Source: Ectothiorhodospira lacustris (GTDB taxonomy: Bacteria; Pseudomonadota; Gammaproteobacteria; Ectothiorhodospirales; Ectothiorhodospiraceae). Taken from it: DNA of 64,000 nt. This document shows positions 26,356-34,612 of this stretch, in pieces. The first letter of the stretch is position 1, and the number at the start of each line of letters is the position of its first letter. A program made the position numbers and the translations under genes. The notes under the pieces were generated by a model. It ran no database searches. It had not been told where the DNA came from and worked only from the letters and a program-made list of their open reading frames with translations. The stretch lies in the NCBI RefSeq assembly GCF_022227845.1, contig NZ_JAJNQN010000001.1:1-64000 (forward strand). The letters run 5' to 3'.

Positions 26356-27960
26356 TTATTCCGAACATCCCACGCAGATGCGGTTACGCCCCCCGGATTT
26401 GGCTTGGTAAAGCAGCTTGTCGGCGGCAATCAGCAGCTCCTGCAGGCTCGTGTCCGGTCTGTGCTGACAGATGCCGATGCTGACCGTGACCGGTCTGGGA
26501 ACCGGGAATCGATGGGCGGCAATGGCGGCACGGATCTTCTCGGCAATGTTCATTGCCGCGGCCTGATCCGTTTCAGGAAACAGGATGAGAAACTCCTCGC
26601 CCCCCCACCGCGCCACGCTGTCGGTGGCGCGAACCATGCTGCGCACCAGGGCCGCCAGTTCCTGGATGACGAAATCGCCCACATGATGGCCATGGGTGTC
26701 GTTGATCTGCTTGAAATGATCGATATCGAAGAGCATCAGTACGAAGGTGCCCTGATAGCGACAGACCCGCGAATACTCCTGCTCCAGCTGTTCGTTCATC
26801 TTGCGACGATTCATCAGGCCGGTCATGGAGTCGGTCTGGGACAGCCTTTCCAGCAACGCATTGTTGTGCTGAAGCTCCCGATTCTTCTGATACAAGGCGT
26901 GTTCCGTCACCGCCTCGATGGCCTGAGAAATGGTACCGATCTCGTTTTTCAATCCCGCCAGCGGCACCGACTGTCGTGTCTGTCCCAAGGCCTTGCCATC
27001 GACCACATCCCGAACCCGCTGCTCCAGCAGACGCAACGGCCCCACGATATGGGCGCTCAGGTTTCGTGCCATGGAGGCGGACAGCAACAACGCGATACAC
27101 AGCACCACGGCCACGCTTTGCAGGATGCGCAACATGATGGGCAACAGGACTTCCCGCTTCTCCACCATGGTGACCACGGTCCAGTTCAGGGGCTCTTCAT
27201 GAATGAACTGCACCATCCAGGTCCTTTGATCCACTGCCAGGAAGAGCTGACCGCTTCCCTCCCCCATCATCGGCGCCAGGCTGTCCCAACCGGCAAACCG
27301 GGTACCGATCAAGGCGTCCTGTGCATGAAACAGTATCCTGCCCTCATGATCCAGCACCAGGTTGCGGGCAGTGGTGAAGGAGGGATCGCGGGCGCCGATG
27401 ACCTCCATCACCGCATCCACCAAAGCATCAATTGCCACCACGCCGCGTAGCCCGCCATCCTCGTCCAGCAATACCTGACTGAACGACACCAGCCACTCGT
27501 CCGACTTGATTTCACGGTAAGGGATGCCACCCGACAATGCCGTTCCCGCTCGCACCCCCGCCTCATACCAGGGGCGGATACGGGGATCGAATCCGGGGGG
27601 CGGCACATAATCATTGATGACCAACCGACCGTCCTCGTAGGCTGCGAAGATGAAGTGTATGGTCGGATTGGCATCCTGCAGCACACGGAACAGTTCCAGG
27701 AGTTGCGACTCGTCACGGTAGTTCGTATCCATGGCCTGACGCACGGCATCTTTGGCGGCCAGGTACTGCACGACGGACCGCAGCGGCTGTACATAGCCCC
27801 GAATATGGTGAGCGGCGGCCATGTTCTTGTTGCGAATGACGGCCTGAGCCGAGTCGAGGCCGCTGTGATACAGCACAACCGACACCAGGGAGCCCAGCAG
27901 GATCACCATCGCCAGCGTCAGCAAGACCAGTTTTCCGAACAGCGTCTTCTGGAGGCTCAT
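26356..27960 (-). CDS. Membrane diguanylate cyclase with Cache-type sensor
   Basis: 534 residues. TM1 at 9-31, an extracytoplasmic dCache-like domain (about 35-268, with IRPWYEAGVRAGTALSGGIPY), TM2 at about 273-295, HAMP, a short coiled coil and GGDEF. The active-site motif is GGEEF at 453-457, and an RxxD inhibitory site (R444-D447) lies five residues before it, so c-di-GMP synthesis with product feedback is expected. The tail ends ICVGCSE. ATG 27960 was chosen because upstream codons run through a REP-like repeat. Its ligand is unknown; it abuts arxR end to end. Confidence 0.88.
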   Translation of the reverse strand: MSLQKTLFGKLVLLTLAMVILLGSLVSVVLYHSGLDSAQAVIRNKNMAAAHHIRGYVQPLRSVVQYLAAKDAVRQAMDTNYRDESQLLELFRVLQDANPTIHFIFAAYEDGRLVINDYVPPPGFDPRIRPWYEAGVRAGTALSGGIPYREIKSDEWLVSFSQVLLDEDGGLRGVVAIDALVDAVMEVIGARDPSFTTARNLVLDHEGRILFHAQDALIGTRFAGWDSLAPMMGEGSGQLFLAVDQRTWMVQFIHEEPLNWTVVTMVEKREVLLPIMLRILQSVAVVLCIALLLSASMARNLSAHIVGPLRLLEQRVRDVVDGKALGQTRQSVPLAGLKNEIGTISQAIEAVTEHALYQKNRELQHNNALLERLSQTDSMTGLMNRRKMNEQLEQEYSRVCRYQGTFVLMLFDIDHFKQINDTHGHHVGDFVIQELAALVRSMVRATDSVARWGGEEFLILFPETDQAAAMNIAEKIRAAIAAHRFPVPRPVTVSIGICQHRPDTSLQELLIAADKLLYQAKSGGRNRICVGCSE

Positions 27961-28083
27961 GCCGCCGGCGCCCCTGTTTTGACTGGTTGCCCCTGGATTG
28001 AGGGACAGGGAGAGGAAGGTATGCCGCAGGCGCCATGCCGGCGACCTGCTCCCGCCCATCTTACCAAACAGCGCCATCCTCAC

Positions 28084-28183
28084 GCCGTCACTAACCCTCG
28101 CCGGCACCGTCGTCACTCCCGCGAAAGCGGGAGCCCAGGGGGAGGCCCCGCAACTGGATTCCCGCTTTCGCGGGAATGACGGG
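28084..28183. repeat. REP/dRS3-like intergenic repeat, copy 1
   Basis: A roughly 100-bp unit: ACCCTCGCCGGCACCG, a hairpin CTCCCGCGAAAGCGGGAG, a spacer and a second hairpin ATTCCCGC-(TTTC)-GCGGGAAT. The CTGGATTCCCGC...GCGGGAATGACG core is a very common intergenic repeat in proteobacteria. A second copy lies about 170 bp downstream. Confidence 0.8.
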
Positions 28184-28256
28184 TACGGATGAAAAACTCT
28201 TGCCGTCATTCCAGAACGGACCCTCGCCAAGCCCCGTCGTCACTACGCCAGGCACC

Positions 28257-28355
28257 GTCGTCACTAACCCTCGCCGGCACCGCCGTCACTCCCGCGAAAG
28301 CGGGAGCCCAGGGGGAGCCCCCGCAACTGGATTCCCGCTTACGCGGGAATGTCGG
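28257..28355. repeat. REP/dRS3-like intergenic repeat, copy 2
   Basis: Nearly identical to copy 1 over its full length, with single-base changes (TTACGC instead of TTTCGC in the second hairpin). A partial third piece (GCCGTCATTCC, around 28202) lies between the copies. The 506-bp gap 27961-28466 holds these repeats and nothing else I can recognise. Confidence 0.8.
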
Positions 28356-28466
28356 CCTGGACAACCCCGCATCACCCTCACGCTCCCGGAATACCGCTTT
28401 GTGCGGGGTGTCCCGTCCGGAGCATCCCAGGACCTGCGGATGAGGCCGCTGACAATGAGGGCTGGT

Positions 28467-29048
28467 CTACGACTGCCTGACCACCAGCGTGGAGGCAATC
28501 AGGTCGTGGAGACCTTGCTTGCGCCGGGTAAAGGCGATCATCAGATAGCCGATGAACAGCAAAAGCGCCGAAAGGATCTTGGACCAGTAGCGGCCATTGG
28601 CGCGACCAAAGCCGATCCGGTTGCCGTCCATGTCCGTCACCCGCAGGCCCAGCATCCGCTTGCCGGGGGTGGATTGCCATTTCGAGGACTCGAACACCGT
28701 GTAATAGAGCCACCCCAGCAGCAGGGACAGCAGATTACCCATACCTTCCGCAACCAGAGTGATCTCCTGGCCAGTGGCCCCGCTTGCCGCCATGGATGCC
28801 CCCAGGGCAAAACCCAGCGGAACCGCCACCACGATGGTGATCAGGGTCAGGATGACCATGTCAATCACGAATGCCAGCAGGCGATACCAGAATCCGGCAT
28901 CCCTGACCGAGGCTGAGGCGGGCGCAGCAGCGGCGCCCGCTCCCTCCGCCATGTCGGCCGGCAACGGCTGCGTCCCGAGGGACGCCCCGCAACCGGCGCA
29001 GAAACGTGCCGAATGATCGTTGTTGTGACCACATTGCGTGCAGTACAT
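28467..29048 (-). CDS. Zinc-ribbon plus RDD-family membrane protein
   Basis: 193 residues. The N-terminus is a zinc ribbon (CTQCGHNNDHSARFCAGCG, four cysteines in the first 21 residues). A flexible Ala/Pro segment follows, then an RDD domain with three to four helices (GFWYRLLAFVIDMVILTLIT; WQSTPGKRMLGLRVTDMDG). RDD proteins are small membrane proteins, in some cases linked to ion or osmolyte transport; the function here is unknown. It lies downstream of arsB on the same strand (77-bp gap), so it may be co-transcribed. Confidence 0.8.
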   Translation of the reverse strand: MYCTQCGHNNDHSARFCAGCGASLGTQPLPADMAEGAGAAAAPASASVRDAGFWYRLLAFVIDMVILTLITIVVAVPLGFALGASMAASGATGQEITLVAEGMGNLLSLLLGWLYYTVFESSKWQSTPGKRMLGLRVTDMDGNRIGFGRANGRYWSKILSALLLFIGYLMIAFTRRKQGLHDLIASTLVVRQS

Positions 29049-29125
29049 GATGACGCTCCCTGTATCGTCGAAGCTGGCAAAAGGACGATTCTACCTCGCT
29101 TGATCCCTGCCTGCCGGTCTGGTGA

Positions 29126-30418
29126 TCAGCGGATCAGCGACAGCCAGCCGGCCAGGGCCAGCAGCGTGACCAGCAGCACCGGCGGCGTGATCAGGATGCC
29201 GATCCTGAAATACTGGCCCCAGGTGATCTTGATGCCTCGTCGCGCCAGCACGTGCAGCCACAACAGGGTGGCCAGGCTGCCGATGGGGGTGATCTTCGGC
29301 CCCAGGTCGGAACCGATGATGTTGGCATAGATCATTGCCTCCTTGATCACGCCGGTGACATTGGCCTCGTCGATGGACAGGGCCACCACCATCACCCCTG
29401 GCATGTTGTTCATGATGGAAGAGAAGAAGGCGGCGATGAAGCCGGTCCCCACCGCCGCCGCCGTCACCCCAAACTGACCGATCCAGTCCAGGGCAATGGC
29501 GATGTCCGCCGTCAGCCCGGCATTGCGCAGGCCGTAGACCACCAGATACATGCCCACGGAGAAGATCACGATCTGCCAGGGGGCACTGACGAAGACCCGG
29601 CGGGTGGAAATCACATGTCCCCGCGCAGCCACCGCCAACAGGATGGCGGCACCCAGACCCACCATGGCGGAAATGGGCACACCCATGGGCTCGATCACCA
29701 AAAAGCAGAACAGCAGCAGGGCCAACACCACCCAGCCCGTCTTGAACACGGCCGGGTCCTTGATGGCCTGTTCGGGCCTGCGCAGACCGTCGAGGCTGTA
29801 GGTGCGGGGGATCTGTTTGCGGAAGAACAGATACAGGATACCCAGCGAGGCGGTCACCGAGACGGCATTAACCACCATCATCACGGCGGCGTACTCGCGG
29901 AAGTTGATACCGAAGAAATCCGCCGAGACGATGTTTACCAGGTTGGAGGTGACCAGGGGCAGACTGGCGGTGTCGGCGATGAAACCGGCGGCGATGACGA
30001 AGGCAAAGGCCGCCCCGGCGGTGAAGCCCAGGGCCAGAAGCATCTCCAGCACGATGGGAGTGAGCATGAGGGCAGCACCGTCGTTCGCAAACATGGCGGC
30101 CACCGCAGCGCCCAGCAGGATGATGAAACAGTACAGGCGCAGGCCGCTACCCTTGCCCCAGCGAGCCACGTGCAGAGCCGCCCATTCAAAGAATCCGGCC
30201 TCGTCCAGCAGTAGGGAAATGATGATAATGAAGACGAAGGTGAGCGTGGCGTTCCAGACGATGTCCACCACGATGGGCACGTCGGAGAACTGCACCACCC
30301 CCGTGGCCAGGGCCAGGGCCGCGCCGCCCAAGGCGCTCCAGCCGATACCAAGCCCCTTGGGCTGCCAGATGACGAAGGTGATGGTGACGATGAAGATCGT
30401 CAGGGCGGTCAACAACAT
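29126..30418 (-). CDS. arsB: Arsenite efflux transporter ArsB
   Basis: 430 residues, same length as R773/E. coli ArsB (429). About 12 membrane helices in an ion-transporter superfamily fold; diagnostic blocks are [34 protein letters not shown] and [14 protein letters not shown], and [22 protein letters not shown] at the C-terminal half. It extrudes arsenite, driven by the membrane potential alone or by ATP with ArsA. ArsA and ArsD are encoded about 15 kb away in the same window. Divergent from arsC. Confidence 0.95.
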   Translation of the reverse strand: MLLTALTIFIVTITFVIWQPKGLGIGWSALGGAALALATGVVQFSDVPIVVDIVWNATLTFVFIIIISLLLDEAGFFEWAALHVARWGKGSGLRLYCFIILLGAAVAAMFANDGAALMLTPIVLEMLLALGFTAGAAFAFVIAAGFIADTASLPLVTSNLVNIVSADFFGINFREYAAVMMVVNAVSVTASLGILYLFFRKQIPRTYSLDGLRRPEQAIKDPAVFKTGWVVLALLLFCFLVIEPMGVPISAMVGLGAAILLAVAARGHVISTRRVFVSAPWQIVIFSVGMYLVVYGLRNAGLTADIAIALDWIGQFGVTAAAVGTGFIAAFFSSIMNNMPGVMVVALSIDEANVTGVIKEAMIYANIIGSDLGPKITPIGSLATLLWLHVLARRGIKITWGQYFRIGILITPPVLLVTLLALAGWLSLIR

Positions 30419-30554
30419 GGATATGTCCTGTGGTCGGGTTCAGTCAGACAGCCACTGCCGCACCTCGCCATGGCCTTCGGCATGGAAGCGCTGTGCACCA
30501 GGGTGAAGATTTCCAGCATGCACTATGCCGGGTCATTCATTAGTCATGAGAGAT

Positions 30555-30583
30555 AAGATATAGTCCATACCGCATATTCGCAA
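30555..30583 (-). promoter_or_regulatory. Candidate arsB promoter
   Basis: Minus strand TTGCGA, 17-bp spacer, TATCTT (four of six matches each), inside the 201-bp arsB/arsC divergent region. The start would leave a 130-nt arsB leader. An AT-rich imperfect dyad ATATT...AATAT (30574-30592) overlaps the -35 and could be a metalloregulator site. Neither is strong. Confidence 0.35.
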
Positions 30584-30619
30584 GAACAAATATCTATTCA
30601 CCCACCAAGGCACAGCCCC

Positions 30620-31051
30620 ATGACTTCATCAAATAATCCCAGCATCCTGTTCCTCTGCACCGGCAACTCCTGCCGTTCCCAGATGGCTGAAGGCTTTGCC
30701 CGTCATCTGGGAGGCGACGCCTTCCGGATCCAGTCGGCGGGGATCGAGGCCCACGGCAAGAACCCCCGGGCCATCCTGGCCATGGCGGAACTGGGGATCG
30801 ACATCAGCGGCCAGGAATCCACCCGCGTCACCGATGCCATGCTGGTGGAGGCGGATCTGGTGGTGACGGTCTGTGGGCACGCGGATGAACATTGCCCCCT
30901 GCTGCCTCCGGGCACACGGCGCCTGCACTGGCCCCTGACGGACCCGGCCAAGGCCACCGGCACCGAGGAAGAGATCAACCTGGCCTTCAGGCAGATACGG
31001 GACGAGATCCGGGCGCGGGTGAGCACCCTGCTGGCAGATCTGAAGCGCTGA
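30620..31051 (+). CDS. arsC: Thioredoxin-dependent arsenate reductase
   Basis: 143 residues of the low-molecular-weight phosphatase-like ArsC family (Staphylococcus pI258 type). The P-loop CTGNSCRS has catalytic Cys13, and the redox relay cysteines Cys85 and Cys92 (VCGHADEHC) are seven residues apart, as Cys82/Cys89 in pI258 ArsC. It reduces cytoplasmic arsenate to arsenite for ArsB export. Divergent from arsB; followed by a strong terminator shared with tRNA-fMet. Confidence 0.94.
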   Translation: MTSSNNPSILFLCTGNSCRSQMAEGFARHLGGDAFRIQSAGIEAHGKNPRAILAMAELGIDISGQESTRVTDAMLVEADLVVTVCGHADEHCPLLPPGTRRLHWPLTDPAKATGTEEEINLAFRQIRDEIRARVSTLLADLKR

Positions 31052-31055
31052 AACG

Positions 31056-31092
31056 AAAAAACCCGCGCCGGGATGACCGACGCGGGTTTTTT
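31056..31092. terminator. Bidirectional terminator between arsC and tRNA-fMet
   Basis: Perfect 12-bp stem AAAAAACCCGCG/CGCGGGTTTTTT with a 13-nt loop. T-runs occur on both strands, so it ends arsC transcripts rightwards and the tRNA transcript leftwards, isolating the tRNA from the arsenic genes. Confidence 0.9.
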
Positions 31093-31104
31093 GTACTTCG
31101 AATG

Positions 31105-31181
31105 TGGTAGCGGGGGCAGGATTCGAACCTGCGACCTTCGGGTTATGAGCCCGACGAGCTGCCAGACTGCTCCACCCCGCA
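31105..31181 (-). tRNA. Initiator tRNA-fMet (CAT)
   Basis: 77 nt with encoded CCA. Anticodon CAT is flanked by three consecutive G-C pairs in the anticodon stem (GGG-CTCATAA-CCC), a hallmark of initiator tRNA. Position 1:72 is unpaired as expected for an initiator, but reads U:U here rather than the E. coli C:A. In E. coli the equivalent metY gene directly precedes rimP; here rimP is about 21 kb downstream. Confidence 0.95.
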
Positions 31182-31248
31182 ACTGAAGATATGTATACTA
31201 CCGATCTTGCCCGGATAATACAAGGGTTTCATCCAACTTTTTTGCAAC

Positions 31249-31575
31249 TCATGCACCACGGTGGACCAGGTGTCGGCGCAGATCATGTCGATAGATGAAT
31301 CCGGGCATGGCAAACACGGCAAACATGGACAGGGTGATGGCATAGAACTGCCAGCCCTGGGTATGGATCGTGCCGGTGACCAGACGCTCCAGCCCAAGGC
31401 CGATGGCCACCACCAGGGCGTAGAGTATACCCCATTCCAGAAAGCGCATGAAGGCCGGTTTGGCATCGCCCCGTGGCGTCAGAACGAACAGGACCCGTTC
31501 ATTGAGCCACGGCAGGTTGGCTGCCGCCAGGGCGATGAGAAGATAGAGCCACACGGTAACCTGCAAAAGATCCAT
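31249..31575 (-). CDS. DUF2818-like small membrane protein at end of nuo operon
   Basis: 108 residues with three predicted helices (TVWLYLLIALAAANLPWL; GILYALVVAIGLGLERLV; FYAITLSMFAVFAMPGFIY) and a charged tail. It matches the small family often found directly after nuoN in beta- and gammaproteobacteria. It starts 10 bp after the nuoN stop. A role in complex I assembly or stability is plausible from position only. Confidence 0.8.
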   Translation of the reverse strand: MDLLQVTVWLYLLIALAAANLPWLNERVLFVLTPRGDAKPAFMRFLEWGILYALVVAIGLGLERLVTGTIHTQGWQFYAITLSMFAVFAMPGFIYRHDLRRHLVHRGA

Positions 31576-31585
31576 ACCCCCTCCC

Positions 31586-33022
31586 CTACCGGACCGCTGC
31601 AGTCAGCGACATCAGGATGCCGGGGAAGATCCCCAGACCCAGCATCAGCAGACCGTTGACCGACAGCACCACGTTGAAATCCATGCCCCGGGACAGTTCG
31701 GTCCGATCCTCCGGCTTGTCGAAGTACATGAACTTGATGATGCGCAGGTAGTAGAAGGCACCGATCACCGACATCAGGACGGCGAACACGGCTATCCAGA
31801 CGAAGTCCACCTGCACCACCGCCTGCAGCACCGCCAGCTTGGCATAGAAACCCAGGGTAGGCGGCAGGCCTGCCATGGAAGCCATCAGCAGCAACATGAT
31901 GAAGGCAAACCAGGGACTGCGTTCATTCAGGCCGCGGAAATCCTGGATGTTGTCCGCCTCGAAGCCCTGGCGGGACAGATACAGCACCATGCCGAAGCCG
32001 CCGGCTGCCATCAGGGCATAGGCGATCACATAGAACAGGGCCGCCGCATTCCCCTCCGTCGTCCCGGCCATGACGGCCAGCAGCACGAACCCGACGTGGG
32101 AAATGGTGGAATAGGCGAACATGCGCTTGATGTTGGTCTGGGCGATGGCCACCACGTTGCCCACCGCCAGGGAAAGCACCGCCAGGATCAGCAGCATGCC
32201 TTGCCAGTCCGCGTGCAGCGGCCCAAGGCCATCCACCAGTAGGCGCATGATGATGGCCAGAGCGGCGATCTTGGGCGCCGTGCCGATAAACAGAGTCACC
32301 GGTGTGGGCGCGCCGTGGTACACATCCGGCAGCCACATGTGGAAGGGCACCGCCCCCAGCTTGAACGCCAGGGCCACCACCACGAAGGCCAGGGCGAACA
32401 CCAGGGCCATGTTGAATTCACCAGAGGCCGTCAGGATGCCCGCGGTCACACCGGCGATGTCCAGGGTACCCGTGATGCCGTAGAGCATGGACATGCCGTA
32501 GAGCAGTACGCCCGAGGCAATCGACCCCAGCACGAAGTACTTCATGGCGGACTCGGCCGCCTGGGTGGAATCCCGATTGAAGGCCACCATGGCATAGAGG
32601 CACAGGGACAGTAGCTCAAGCCCGAGATAGAGGGTGAGCAGGCTGTTGGCCGAGATCATCACCATCATCCCCAGCACCCCGAACAGCCCCAGGACATAGA
32701 ACTCACCCTGGTACAGATCCCGGCTCATCAGGTAGGGCCGCGCATAGAGGAAGACCACCGCCGAAATCAGCAACACCACCGACTTGAGCAGATCCGACAT
32801 AGGATCGGCCACGAAGGTACCGGACATGGTGATCCGTACCTCCGGCGCCGCCAGCCACAGGGTCAGCAGCAGGGCGCCCAACAGGGAGAACTGAGCCAGT
32901 CCGTAGGTGATGTCACGCCGGGCCTGGGGGATGAACAGATCCGCCACCAGGATGAAGCAGCCCATGCCCAGCAGGAAGAGCTCGGGAATGACGGGGATGA
33001 AGTCCGGAATCTCAAAGGTCAT
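31586..33022 (-). CDS. nuoN: NADH-quinone oxidoreductase subunit N
   Basis: 478 residues, about 14 membrane helices; one of three Mrp-antiporter-like proton-pumping subunits. Antiporter-type segments include [38 protein letters not shown] and [13 protein letters not shown] with the conserved lysines and glutamates of the proton path. Last structural gene of the 14-gene nuo operon, 18 bp after nuoM. Confidence 0.97.
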   Translation of the reverse strand: MTFEIPDFIPVIPELFLLGMGCFILVADLFIPQARRDITYGLAQFSLLGALLLTLWLAAPEVRITMSGTFVADPMSDLLKSVVLLISAVVFLYARPYLMSRDLYQGEFYVLGLFGVLGMMVMISANSLLTLYLGLELLSLCLYAMVAFNRDSTQAAESAMKYFVLGSIASGVLLYGMSMLYGITGTLDIAGVTAGILTASGEFNMALVFALAFVVVALAFKLGAVPFHMWLPDVYHGAPTPVTLFIGTAPKIAALAIIMRLLVDGLGPLHADWQGMLLILAVLSLAVGNVVAIAQTNIKRMFAYSTISHVGFVLLAVMAGTTEGNAAALFYVIAYALMAAGGFGMVLYLSRQGFEADNIQDFRGLNERSPWFAFIMLLLMASMAGLPPTLGFYAKLAVLQAVVQVDFVWIAVFAVLMSVIGAFYYLRIIKFMYFDKPEDRTELSRGMDFNVVLSVNGLLMLGLGIFPGILMSLTAAVR

Positions 33023-33040
33023 ATCGGCATCCAGGAGAGC

Positions 33041-34555
33041 TTAGAGCTTGGAAACGGCGATATGCCGCACCAGGTTGTCCACGGTGGCGGCCAGCACATC
33101 CAGCAGAGGCGCCGGCCAGACCCCCAGCAGGAGTACGGCAAAGGCCAGCACGCCCAGCACCCAGAACTCGCGCCGGTTCACATCCGTCAGCCCGGCCACG
33201 TTGTCGTTGGCCACTTCGCCGTAGACCACCCGTTTCACCAGCCACAGGGTATAGGCCGCGGCCAGGATCAGGGTAGTGGCGGCCAGCAGGGCGATCCAGA
33301 AGTCGGCCCGGAAGGCGGCCAGGATCACCATGAACTCGCCCACGAAGCCCGAGGTACCCGGCAGCCCCGTATTGGCCATGGCAAACAGCACGAAGAAGGC
33401 GGCAAACCAGGGCATGGTGTTGGCCACACCACCGTAATCGGCGATCCGGCGGCTGTGCATGCGGTCATAGAGTACGCCCACACAGAGGAACATGGCCGCG
33501 GAGATCAGGCCATGGGAGATCATCTGCACCATGCCGCCACTGATCCCCAGGGCGGCCCCCTGCCAGGAGCCGGTGTTGTTGTAGATCATGAAGACGATGA
33601 AGAAGCCCAGGGTCACGAAGCCCATGTGGGCGATGGAGGAATAGGCGATCAGTTTCTTCATGTCCTGCTGCATCAGCGCCACCAGACCGATGTAGACCAC
33701 GGCGATCAGGGACAGGGTGACCATCAGCCAGTCCAGGGCCATGGCCGCGTCCGGGGCGATGGGCAGGGAAAAGCGCAGGAATCCGTAGCCGCCGATCTTC
33801 AGCATGATCGCCGCCAGGATCACCGAACCGCCGGTGGGCGCCTCCACGTGGGCGTCCGGCAACCAGGTATGGACCGGGAACATGGGGATCTTCACCCCGA
33901 AGGCCAGCAACATGCCCAGGAAGATCAGGGTCTGGGCGGTCATACCCAGGGGCAGATGGTGGAAATCCAGGATGGCGAAGCTACCGGACTGGGTGTACAG
34001 GTAGATCAGGCCGATGAGCAGGAAGACCGAGCCCAGGAAGGTGTAGAGAAAGAACTTGAGGGTGGCGTAGATCCGGTTGGGACCGCCCCAGATGCCGATC
34101 ACCAGGAACATGGGGATCAGCATGGCCTCGAAGAAGACATAAAACAGCACTGCATCCAGGGCCGAGAAGACCCCGATCATCAGGCCCTCCATGACCAGGA
34201 AGGCCGCCAGGTACTGGGATACCCGATACTGGATCACCTCCCAGGCGGCGATGACCACCAGCACCGTGGTGAAGGTGGTGAGCAGGATCAGCGGCATGGA
34301 GATCCCGTCCACGCCCAGATGGTAATGGATGTTGAAGGTGCTGATCCAGGGGATCATCTCCACGAATTGCATCTCGTGGGTGCCGCGGTCGAAGAGCGTG
34401 AACAGCGGGATACTCACCAGGAAGGTCAGCACCGCGAAGGCCAGGCCCACGCGCCGGGATGCCTCGGGCATCCGGTCACCCATGGTCAGGACGATCAGGC
34501 CGCCGAGAATCGGCGTCCATATCACAAGAGAGAGCAGTGGCCAGTCAGCGAACAT
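33041..34555 (-). CDS. nuoM: NADH-quinone oxidoreductase subunit M
   Basis: 504 residues, about 14 helices, antiporter-like. Characteristic motifs: YHLGVDGISMPLILLTTFTT, FYVFFEAMLIPMFLVIGIWGG (essential helix 5 Glu), PVHTWLPDAHVEAPTGGSV and KKLIAYSSIAHMGFV. Gap of 57 bp after nuoL. No anomalies. Confidence 0.97.
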   Translation of the reverse strand: MFADWPLLSLVIWTPILGGLIVLTMGDRMPEASRRVGLAFAVLTFLVSIPLFTLFDRGTHEMQFVEMIPWISTFNIHYHLGVDGISMPLILLTTFTTVLVVIAAWEVIQYRVSQYLAAFLVMEGLMIGVFSALDAVLFYVFFEAMLIPMFLVIGIWGGPNRIYATLKFFLYTFLGSVFLLIGLIYLYTQSGSFAILDFHHLPLGMTAQTLIFLGMLLAFGVKIPMFPVHTWLPDAHVEAPTGGSVILAAIMLKIGGYGFLRFSLPIAPDAAMALDWLMVTLSLIAVVYIGLVALMQQDMKKLIAYSSIAHMGFVTLGFFIVFMIYNNTGSWQGAALGISGGMVQMISHGLISAAMFLCVGVLYDRMHSRRIADYGGVANTMPWFAAFFVLFAMANTGLPGTSGFVGEFMVILAAFRADFWIALLAATTLILAAAYTLWLVKRVVYGEVANDNVAGLTDVNRREFWVLGVLAFAVLLLGVWPAPLLDVLAATVDNLVRHIAVSKL

Positions 34556-34612
34556 TATTTCTTCCCAGTGGAATCCTGCGTTGATCCTGTCGTTGCACCC
34601 AGCACGACCGCG

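Noticed and set aside
30419-30619. An arsR gene between arsB and arsC
   Set aside because: The 201-bp gap is too short and contains no ArsR-like frame on either strand.
31105-31181. Classical tRNA attachment site of an integrative element
   Set aside because: No integrase is visible and I found no duplicate of the tRNA 3' end near rimP; insertion is inferred only from gene order.
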